Shown in pieces: positions 57,561-64,000 of a stretch of 64,000 nt of DNA; within the stretch, counting starts at the first letter, position 1; every line of letters starts with the position of its first letter. The position numbers and the translations under genes are program-made. The notes below the pieces were generated by a model. That model searched no databases, had not been told where the DNA came from, and saw only the letters and a list, made by a program, of their open reading frames with translations. The stretch lies in NCBI GenBank assembly GCA_016716635.1, contig JADJVZ010000011.1, positions 992,001 to 1,056,000 of the forward strand, written 5' to 3'. This DNA is from Micropruina sp. Its GTDB lineage: Bacteria > Actinomycetota > Actinomycetes > Propionibacteriales > Propionibacteriaceae.

Positions 57561-59212
57561 CACGCCTCCTTACCGCGCTTGAGCGGCGCGGAAGCGTCCA
57601 CGCCCATGTGTTCGGGCTCAAACCCCGACCAAGCATGACCCTCGCCGAAGAACTTCGTCCGTCCGAGAAGCGTCATCAGGGGCTTGGTGAAGAAGAACAC
57701 CACCAAAAGGTCGACAGCCGTGGTGAGGCCCAGGGTGAACGCGAACCCGCGAACCGCGCCAATGGCGATGATGAACAACACCGCGGCGCTCAAGAGCGAC
57801 ACGCTGTCGGCCACCACGATCGTCTGGCGGGACCGCATCCATCCGGACTCGATCGCATTGCGTAGGCTTCGCCCTTCACGCGCCTCATCTCGTATTCGTT
57901 CGAAGAAGATGATGAACGAGTCTGCCGTGACGCCGATGGCCACGATGGCGCCGGCGATGCCGGGCAGGTTCAAGGCGAAGCCCATGGCTTGCCCCAAGAG
58001 CACCATCAGCGCGTAGGTGATGGCGGCCGCGATGGTGAGGGAGGCGGCGACGACAAGGCCCAGGGCTCGGTAGTACAAGAAGCTGTACAACAGCACCAGC
58101 ACAAGGCCGATCGCGCCCGCAATCATGCCAGCCTGCAACTGCTCGCCGCCGAGGGTCGCCGAGACGTTATTGACCTCGGAAACGTCGAACGACAAGGGCA
58201 GGGCGCCGTACTTGAGGACGTTCGCCAGATCCGTGGCTTCCTGCTGGCTGAACTTGCCAGTGATCTGCGCGCTGCCCCCAGGAATGGGGTTGGCGACGCT
58301 GGGGGCGCTGACGACCTGGCCGTCGAGGACGATCCCGAATTGGTTCAACGGCGATGCCGCCTTGGCCAACGCCGTCGTGACGGTCAGGAAGTCCGCGGCG
58401 CCTTGGTCGTTGAACTTCAGGTCGACCTGGTAGGCGACCTGATTCGCCGGGACCCCGGCCGTGGCACCGGTGAGGTTCTTGCCCGAGATCAGCGCCGGGC
58501 CGAGCAGAAACTTCGTCGTGCCCGTGCGGTCACACGTGATCAGGGGCTGGTCGACCACGTTCGGGAACGGATCGCCGCACTTGAACGCCGTGAAATCAGA
58601 CGAGTCCTGATCCGTGGGGGTGTAGGTCATCAGGTCGGCGAGCGACTTGGCCGGGGTGGCCGCCACCGTGGCTCGGGGCGACGGCTGCGGCGTCGGCAGC
58701 AGCGGCATCGGCCCCTTGGCCCCCGACGTGCTCGGAGACGCGCTGGGTGCGCTGACGGTCGCCCCCTCGCTGGCGGACGGCGATGCGGACGTCGAGGCGC
58801 TGGGGCTCGCCGTCGCGGTGGCCTTGGGAGTCACAGCCGCCTGGTCGAACACCTGGCGGAAGTAGAGCTGCGCGGTCTGACCCACCATGCGTAGCAAGTC
58901 GTCCTTTTGGACGTTTGGCACGCTCACCACGATCTGGCGATCCCCGGACGTGGTGACCTCCGATTCGCCGACGCCGAGCGAGTCGACGCGCTGCTGGATG
59001 ATCGTCCGCGCGGTTTCCAGGCTGGCCTTGTCGACCGTGCCGCTGGAGCTATTCGCCGTCAGGGTGATAGAGGTGCCGCCTCGAAGGTCGAGGCCCAATT
59101 TCGGCGTCCACACCTTCGCGTACGCCATGATCCCGTAGAGCGCCAGGACGCAGATCCCGAGCACGATGAGTGTGCGCAGCGGATGCGAGTGCCGACGGCT
59201 GGTGGTTGCCAC
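57560..59212 (-). CDS. secD: Protein export membrane protein SecD
   Basis: A 550-residue subunit with a first transmembrane helix (RTLIVLGICVLALYGIMAYA), GLDLRGGTSITL, the periplasmic domain and a five-helix C-terminal bundle with IAGAIVAIGVTADSFIIFFERIRDEAREGR. Residues about 128-190 are a low-complexity Ser/Ala/Pro/Thr-rich insert (SPSASTSASPSASEG), common in actinobacterial SecD. The stop is coupled to secF and the gene follows yajC. Confidence 0.96.
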   Translation of the reverse strand: MATTSRRHSHPLRTLIVLGICVLALYGIMAYAKVWTPKLGLDLRGGTSITLTANSSSGTVDKASLETARTIIQQRVDSLGVGESEVTTSGDRQIVVSVPNVQKDDLLRMVGQTAQLYFRQVFDQAAVTPKATATASPSASTSASPSASEGATVSAPSASPSTSGAKGPMPLLPTPQPSPRATVAATPAKSLADLMTYTPTDQDSSDFTAFKCGDPFPNVVDQPLITCDRTGTTKFLLGPALISGKNLTGATAGVPANQVAYQVDLKFNDQGAADFLTVTTALAKAASPLNQFGIVLDGQVVSAPSVANPIPGGSAQITGKFSQQEATDLANVLKYGALPLSFDVSEVNNVSATLGGEQLQAGMIAGAIGLVLVLLYSFLYYRALGLVVAASLTIAAAITYALMVLLGQAMGFALNLPGIAGAIVAIGVTADSFIIFFERIRDEAREGRSLRNAIESGWMRSRQTIVVADSVSLLSAAVLFIIAIGAVRGFAFTLGLTTAVDLLVVFFFTKPLMTLLGRTKFFGEGHAWSGFEPEHMGVDASAPLKRGKEA

Positions 59213-59232
59213 TGCCGATTACCTCCGGTAGG

Positions 59233-59667
59233 TCACTTGGTCGACGAGGCGGAATCGCCCTTGGGGGCGTCCGCAGCAGCGTCCTGATCGGCAACGGAGG
59301 CGTCCTCGGTCGCCTCGGCGGCCAGATCCTGCGTCGCTTCGGCGGTCTCGACGACCTCGAAATCGGTGGGCTCGGCGTCGCCGTCATCGGAGTACTCGAA
59401 CTCCTCATCCTCCGGCTTGGCCACGCGGGAGATGGCGCCCACCACAATGGTGAGCTCGCACCCGGGCGAAACCTCGAGGATGGCGGTCTTGGTGCCCATG
59501 TGCTTGATGGTGCCGAAGATGCCGTGGACGGTCACAATGCGGTCCCCGACCCCCAACGACTTCTGCATCTCGGCCGCGTCCTTCGCACGCTTTTGCTGCG
59601 GGCGGATGAGGAGGAAGTAGAAGCCAACAATCATGGCCCCCATGACGAGGAGTGACGTGTAGTCCAT
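59233..59667 (-). CDS. yajC: Preprotein translocase accessory subunit YajC
   Basis: A 144-residue protein with one transmembrane helix (LLVMGAMIVGFYFLLIRPQQKR) followed by GVGDRIVTVHGIFGTIKHMGTKTAILEV, the YajC domain. The second half is acidic and low in complexity (DEEFEYSDDGDAEPTDFE...), a usual feature of the family. The ATG at 59667 has AAGGA at suitable spacing; the frame upstream is not used. It lies before secD, as in most bacteria. Confidence 0.94.
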   Translation of the reverse strand: MDYTSLLVMGAMIVGFYFLLIRPQQKRAKDAAEMQKSLGVGDRIVTVHGIFGTIKHMGTKTAILEVSPGCELTIVVGAISRVAKPEDEEFEYSDDGDAEPTDFEVVETAEATQDLAAEATEDASVADQDAAADAPKGDSASSTK

Positions 59668-59768
59668 CAGCACGTTCCTTGCGTAATCGTTTGTGGGCGG
59701 AAGAACCGCCAACGTGGGAGCCTACCCGGGCGAAACCCGAATGACCCATTCGGACGCTCGTTGGACGA

Positions 59769-60809
59769 CTATTCCACTGAGAACAAATCTAGTGTGGACG
59801 CGGGCGGCCGATGGCCAAGGTGCTCCCAGGCGCGGGCCGTGGCGACCCGCCCTCGGGGCGTCCGCATGAGGAATCCCTGCCGCACCAAGAACGGTTCGGC
59901 CACCTCTTCGACCGTTTCCGTTTCTTCGGCTACGGCCATGGCGAGCGTGCCGAGACCAACCGGTCCCCCACCGAAGTTCAGGCACAAAGCCCTCAACACG
60001 GCTCGATCGAGACGGTCGAGGCCCAGCTCGTCGACCTCGTAGAGCTCGAGGGCTGCGGAGGCGACTTCGCGCGTGAGGCGGCCGTCGGCGCGCACCTGCG
60101 CATAGTCGCGGACGCGGCGCAGCAACCGGTTCGCGATGCGGGGAGTGCCCCGGGAGCGGCGGGCGATCTCTTCGGCGGTGCCGGCTCCGGGATGAATGTC
60201 GAGCAAGGAGGCCGAGCGCTTCACGATGCCTTCGAGAGACTCGGCGGAGTAGAAATCGAGTTGAGCGGTGAACCCGAACCTGTCGCGCAGCGGCCCAGGC
60301 AGCAGGCCCGCGCGGGTGGTCGCCCCCACGAGAGTGAACGGCGGGATTTCCAGCGGAATGGCGGTGGCACCCGGACCCTTGCCGACGACCACGTCGACGC
60401 GGAAGTCCTCCATTGCCAGGTAGAGCATTTCTTCGGCCGGCCGACTCATGCGGTGAATCTCGTCGAGGAAGAACACTTCGCCCTCGGTGAGCCCGGACAA
60501 GATCGCGGCGAGGTCGCCCGCGTGCTGGATCGCCGGTCCGGACGAGATGCGCAGCGGTGCCCCCATCTCGTTGGCGATGATCATGGCGAGGGTGGTCTTT
60601 CCCAGACCCGGGGCGCCAGAGAGCAACACGTGATCGGGCACTGTGCCGCGATGACGCGCGGCGTCGAGAACGAGCCCGAGTTGGTCGTTGATGCGGGGTT
60701 GCCCGTTGAAGTCGGCCAACCGGGTCGGACGCAAGGCGGATTCGGCAGCGGAGTCATCGGCGTGCGGATTTGGATCCAGCGCTTCGATGTCGCTGTCGTT
60801 TCGGCTCAT
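59769..60809 (-). CDS. ruvB: Holliday junction branch-migration ATPase RuvB
   Basis: A 346-residue AAA+ motor. It has RPTRLADFNGQPRINDQLGLVLDAA, Walker A SGAPGLGKTTLA, Walker B VFFLDEIHRMSRPAEE, VGATTRAGLLPGPLRDRFGF with the arginine finger, and a C-terminal winged helix (EEVAEPFLVRQGFLMRTPRGRVAT). It is downstream of ruvA with a 4-bp gap and 101 bp before yajC, which may have its own promoter. Confidence 0.97.
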   Translation of the reverse strand: MSRNDSDIEALDPNPHADDSAAESALRPTRLADFNGQPRINDQLGLVLDAARHRGTVPDHVLLSGAPGLGKTTLAMIIANEMGAPLRISSGPAIQHAGDLAAILSGLTEGEVFFLDEIHRMSRPAEEMLYLAMEDFRVDVVVGKGPGATAIPLEIPPFTLVGATTRAGLLPGPLRDRFGFTAQLDFYSAESLEGIVKRSASLLDIHPGAGTAEEIARRSRGTPRIANRLLRRVRDYAQVRADGRLTREVASAALELYEVDELGLDRLDRAVLRALCLNFGGGPVGLGTLAMAVAEETETVEEVAEPFLVRQGFLMRTPRGRVATARAWEHLGHRPPASTLDLFSVE

Positions 60810-60813
60810 GGAT

Positions 60814-61410
60814 CTACCGTGCCAGAGACTGCAGCGCGGCGCGCATCAGCACCGCCACCGGCGTGGCGGGATCCTCGGCGGCCAGCGTGGCGACACGCTC
60901 GCACGCCGCGTCCGCGTCGCGGGACGACCAGCCAAGGCCTTCCAAGCCAGCCTTCACCTGCGCCCGCCAATCGGAGGCCGGGGCGCTAGTCGGCGTGCTG
61001 ATGGCGCCGAGCACGTGGATCTTGTCTTTAAGCTCCAAGATGATGCGCTGCGCACCCTTGGTGCCGATGCCCGGGACGCGCGTCAAGGCCACCACGTTCT
61101 CGGTGGCGATCGCCGTGCGCAGTTGCTCGGGGTTCATGACGCTGACGACCGCTTGGGCGATCTTCGGACCGATGCCGGAGGCCGACTGGACGAGTTCGAA
61201 GGCGTCACGCTCGTCGGCGTCGGCGAACCCGAACAAGGTGAGGGAGTCTTCGCGGACGACCATCGATGTCTGCAGCGTGTGCAACTGCCCCACGCGGAGG
61301 GCGGCGGCCGTATTCGGGGTGCACAGCACCCGTAGGCCAAAGCCGCCGAGGTCGAGCACCGCCCAGGTGCCGCCGATCGCGGTGACTGTGCCGGTGAGAT
61401 GAGAGATCAT
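60814..61410 (-). CDS. ruvA: Holliday junction DNA helicase subunit RuvA
   Basis: A 198-residue tetrameric junction-binding protein. It starts MISHLTGTVTAIGG, has FGFADADERDAFELV, and two helix-hairpin-helix motifs (ASGIGPKIAQAVVS and VPGIGTKGAQRIILELKDK). The C-terminal domain that binds RuvB begins at about residue 145. The ATG at 61410 overlaps the ruvC stop as ATGA; the frame upstream is not coding. Confidence 0.96.
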   Translation of the reverse strand: MISHLTGTVTAIGGTWAVLDLGGFGLRVLCTPNTAAALRVGQLHTLQTSMVVREDSLTLFGFADADERDAFELVQSASGIGPKIAQAVVSVMNPEQLRTAIATENVVALTRVPGIGTKGAQRIILELKDKIHVLGAISTPTSAPASDWRAQVKAGLEGLGWSSRDADAACERVATLAAEDPATPVAVLMRAALQSLAR

Positions 61411-61964
61411 GCGGGCCTCCGGACCTGGGTCGCAAATCGTGCCGCGGCGGCCAAATCGCGTCGGACGGACGCCTCCACGAGCCGCGCGGCCGCGGGGGCC
61501 CGCCACAGGTGGCAAACGGCTAATGCGACGGCGTCTGCGGCGTCGGCCGGCTTCGGGGGTGCGTCGAGTTTCAGGATGCGTTGAACCATCGCCCCGACCT
61601 GGGCCTTCTCGGCCCGCCCGCTGCCGGTGATGGCGGCCTTGACCTCGGTGGGGGTGTGCTGCGCCACGGTCAATCCCGCGCGGGTGCCCACGAGCAAGAC
61701 GATGCCCGAGGCCTGTGCGGTGCCGATGATCGTCGAGACGTCACGCCGGGCGAACACGCGTTCGACCGCGATCGCGTCAGGCCGATATTCGGCCAGGTAT
61801 TGGACCAGCGCTGCCTCAAGGCGCGCCAACCGTTGGCCCGTTTCCAGGTCGGACGCGGTGCGCACCACGTCGGCCAACAGCAGGCGCGGCGTGCGGCCGG
61901 GGTCGCCCTCGACGACGCCAACCCCGCAGCGCGTCAGGCCGGGATCGATCCCCAACACCCGCAT
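61407..61964 (-). CDS. ruvC: Holliday junction endonuclease RuvC
   Basis: A 185-residue resolvase. It has VLGIDPGLTRCGVGVVE with the first catalytic Asp, IAVERVF with Glu, and a C-terminal ADAADAVALAVCHLW with two acidic residues, completing the metal site. It cuts Holliday junctions brought by RuvAB. It is 78 bp after yebC and is the first of ruvC-ruvA-ruvB. Confidence 0.96.
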   Translation of the reverse strand: MRVLGIDPGLTRCGVGVVEGDPGRTPRLLLADVVRTASDLETGQRLARLEAALVQYLAEYRPDAIAVERVFARRDVSTIIGTAQASGIVLLVGTRAGLTVAQHTPTEVKAAITGSGRAEKAQVGAMVQRILKLDAPPKPADAADAVALAVCHLWRAPAAARLVEASVRRDLAAAARFATQVRRPA

Positions 61965-62042
61965 GGCTGGCTCCTCACGTCGAACAGATGTTCGTATCTT
62001 AGCCGGGGCGTCAGGGGCTGACCGCGCGACACGCGGCCGGGG

Positions 62043-62810
62043 TCAGTCCTCCAGCTTGGCGAGGATCTCCTCCGATACGTCCTCGTTGGAGTAGACGGTC
62101 TGCACGTCGTCGACGTCCTCGATCGCGTCCAGCAACTTGAACAGCTTCTGAGCGGCGTCCAGGGAATCGACCGACTGGGTGAACTGCGGACGGAAGACCA
62201 GGTCGGCCGACTCGTAGTCGTAGCCGCCGGCTTGGACTGCCTTGCGGACCTCGACCAGCGCGGAGGGATCGGTGACGATGGTGAAGGTCTCGTCTTCTTC
62301 CACGATGTCCTCGGGTTCGGCCTCCAAGGTGGCCTCGAGCAGGTCGTCCTCGCCGATGGCCTTGCCACCCTGCTTCTTGGACACCTCGACCACGCCCTTG
62401 CGGTCGAACAAGCGCGCCACCGAGCCCATGTCGGCCATGGTGCCGCCGTTGCGTGTCACCGCGACCTTGACGTCGGCCGCCGAACGGTTGCGATTGTCCG
62501 TGAGGCACTCGATGAGAATCGCGACGCCGGAGGGGCCGTACGCCTCATAGGTGATCTCGATGTAGTCGACGGTCTCCCCCGCCGCACCAGAGCCGCGCTT
62601 GACCGCGCGGTCGATGTTGTCGTTGGGGACGGAGTTCTTCTTCGCCTTGACGATGGCGTCGTAGAGCGTGGGGTTTCCGGACGGGTCGCCGCCGCCGAGC
62701 CTCGCAGCCACCTCGATCTTCTTAATGAGGTTGGCGAAGAGCTTGCCGCGCTTAGCGTCGATGGCAGCCTTCTTGTGCTTGGTGGTGGCCCACTTGGAAT
62801 GCCCGCTCAT
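62043..62810 (-). CDS. yebC: YebC/PmpR-family regulator or translation factor
   Basis: A 255-residue protein opening MSGHSKWATTKHKKAAIDAKRGKLFANLIKKIEVAARLGG, followed by the NSVPNDNIDRAVKRGSG segment that defines the family. YebC proteins have been described both as DNA-binding regulators and as factors helping ribosomes with proline-rich stretches. It is next to ruvC, a standard position. The sequence is full length. Confidence 0.95.
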   Translation of the reverse strand: MSGHSKWATTKHKKAAIDAKRGKLFANLIKKIEVAARLGGGDPSGNPTLYDAIVKAKKNSVPNDNIDRAVKRGSGAAGETVDYIEITYEAYGPSGVAILIECLTDNRNRSAADVKVAVTRNGGTMADMGSVARLFDRKGVVEVSKKQGGKAIGEDDLLEATLEAEPEDIVEEDETFTIVTDPSALVEVRKAVQAGGYDYESADLVFRPQFTQSVDSLDAAQKLFKLLDAIEDVDDVQTVYSNEDVSEEILAKLED

Positions 62811-62915
62811 GGGTCTCCTTCACGGAGTTGACTTGGGTGACCCCGAGATTCTAGAGCCGCCCAGGGGCGGGCTCCGAATCCGACTCGTCGGGGTCCGGCC
62901 CTCGGAAGCCCGCTG

Positions 62916-63644
62916 TCAGCCCTCGCGGGCGACCTTCAGGGCCTCTTCCAGGGTGAAGTTGCCGACGTATAAGGCGGTTCCGATGATGGCGCCTTCCACC
63001 CCGAGCGGGACGAGCTCGCGCAGGGCGCGCAGATCGTCCAGCGCCGCGATGCCGCCCGACGCGATGACGTCGGCGTCCGTCCGCGCGCACACAGCCTTGA
63101 GGAGTTCCACGTTGGGGCCGGTGAGCATGCCATCGGACTGGACGTCGGTCACCACGAACGTGGCGCAACCGGCCGCGGACAGCCGATCGACGGTCTCGGC
63201 CCAATCGCCGCCCTCGCGTACCCACCCGCGGGCGGCCAGCTTGGTACCCCGGACGTCGAGCCCGATGCCGATGAGGTCGCCGTGTTCGGCAATGATGCGT
63301 TCGCACCACGTCGGGTTCTCGAGGGCTGCGGTGCCGATGTTAACCCGCCGACAGCCGGTCGCGAGGGCCCGGGCCAGGCTCTCGTCGTCGCGGATCCCAC
63401 CCGACAACTCGACCTTCAGGCTCATCGCGGAGACGATGTCGGCGATCACAGCGGCGTTCGAACCGCGCCCGAAGGCGGCGTCGAGGTCGACCAGGTGCAG
63501 CCATTCGGCACCGGCGTCCTGCCAGCGCATGGCGGCGGCCAGCGGATCCCCGAAGGTCTTTTCGGAGCCCGCGATGCCCTGCACTAACTGGACGGCCTGC
63601 CCGCCCTGAACGTCAACGGCCGGAAGCAACGAGAGAGAAGTCAC
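62916..63644 (-). CDS. hisA: Phosphoribosyl isomerase A (HisA; possibly bifunctional HisA/TrpF)
   Basis: A 242-residue TIM barrel. It begins LSLLPAVDVQGGQAVQLVQG, with the catalytic Asp, and has VELSGGIRDDESLARALATGCRRVNIGTAALE and VVTDVQSDGMLTGPN; the second catalytic Asp is in the latter. In actinobacteria this enzyme, PriA, often handles both histidine and tryptophan steps. Whether this one is bifunctional depends on whether a separate trpF exists. Other his genes are not adjacent. Confidence 0.93.
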   Translation of the reverse strand: MTSLSLLPAVDVQGGQAVQLVQGIAGSEKTFGDPLAAAMRWQDAGAEWLHLVDLDAAFGRGSNAAVIADIVSAMSLKVELSGGIRDDESLARALATGCRRVNIGTAALENPTWCERIIAEHGDLIGIGLDVRGTKLAARGWVREGGDWAETVDRLSAAGCATFVVTDVQSDGMLTGPNVELLKAVCARTDADVIASGGIAALDDLRALRELVPLGVEGAIIGTALYVGNFTLEEALKVAREG

Positions 63645-63703
63645 GTCCGGAAGGCTACCGAACCCAGCGCCCTTGCCGGGTCGGAACCTTTCCGGACAGA
63701 CGG

Positions 63704-64000
63704 CTAGGAGTGACGGCGGCCCTGGCTGGGCGGGGTCGGAAGCACCGGTTCGGGGGGCGGGACCGCCGCGGTCGCGGACTGCGGCGCAGCTGCGATTCCC
63801 GGCTCCGGGGGCGCCCAGCGCGACGAAAGAAACTCCGAATCCGGCACCTGCGCCGGGGCGTCGGGCAACGACTGCGATGGAACGTCACCCGAACTGCGGC
63901 TCGAGGGGCTGCTGAGCAGCCGCCTGAGGGGGCACAGCACCCGACGGCGGATACTGCTGGGCGGGATATTGCTGGGCTAGAGGCTGCGCGTATTTATCGG
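63704..64000 (-). CDS. 3' end of a Gln/Pro-rich gene, apparently frameshifted (partial)
   Basis: On entering from the right edge the reading frame is DKYAQPLAQQYPAQQYPPS, then Ala/Gln/Pro-rich, and stops at a TGA at 63885-63887. A +1 shift just before that stop continues in the next frame with coding-like sequence (DVPSQSLPDAPAQVPDSEF, then Pro/Ala/Ser-rich) to a TAG at 63704. Both parts have the same Pro-rich character and a high GC third position, so they seem to be one tail. The body of the gene is outside the window; such QQYP tails occur in actinobacterial RDD and DUF4190-type membrane proteins, but this is a guess. Confidence 0.55.

Overview
This window is high-GC DNA (roughly two-thirds G+C by eye) and reads as the chromosome of an actinobacterium, most likely in or near the Propionibacteriaceae. 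The evidence is a pup-dop-arc pupylation locus, the actinobacterial integration host factor mIHF beside gmk, a PriA without helicase motifs, HisA/PriA-type isomerase, and the block gmk-rpoZ-coaBC-metK-priA-fmt-rsmB-rpe. Nearly all genes lie on the minus strand in tightly packed operons, many with ATGA, GTGA or TGATG stop/start overlaps. I found no rRNA, tRNA, CRISPR array or intact insertion sequence.

Layout, left to right. 1-6 kb: start of tyrA, then pup, dop, the proteasome-type ATPase arc, tRNA m1A58 methyltransferase trmI and a solute-binding lipoprotein. No 20S proteasome genes follow pup, and the ATPase lacks the C-terminal tail used to dock a 20S core. 6-10.5 kb: cobalamin-dependent methionine synthase, divergent from a PAC2-family gene. 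10.5-27 kb: pyrimidine synthesis (carA, carB, pyrD, pyrF) running into mihF, gmk, rpoZ, coaBC, metK, priA, fmt, rsmB and rpe, interrupted by one FkbM-type methyltransferase. 27-28.6 kb: a 1.5-kb gene-poor island full of palindromic repeats. 28.6-42 kb: an ECF sigma factor with a membrane partner, nusB, efp, a PaiB-like gene, the shikimate genes aroB/K/C/E, mltG, ruvX, alaS, two small membrane proteins and rarA.

42-47 kb is the accessory region. It holds a PadR regulator with a collagen-like N-terminus, an aldo/keto reductase, a TetR-DoxX pair, a decayed copy of the reductase 3' end, and an M4 metalloprotease that seems fused to its own inhibitor domain. 47-64 kb returns to housekeeping: aspS, adenosine deaminase, hisS, an MBL-fold hydrolase, a DUF349 coiled-coil protein on the plus strand, then relA, apt, secF, secD, yajC, ruvB, ruvA, ruvC, yebC, hisA and the damaged 3' end of a Gln/Pro-rich gene.

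The points most worth following are the protease-inhibitor fusion, two dispersed palindromic element families of constant length (72 and 79 bp) with two copies each, paired 3'-end palindromes after metH and the ECF partner gene, a pupylation system apparently without a proteasome, and strong over-representation of the pentamer GGACG/CGTCC.
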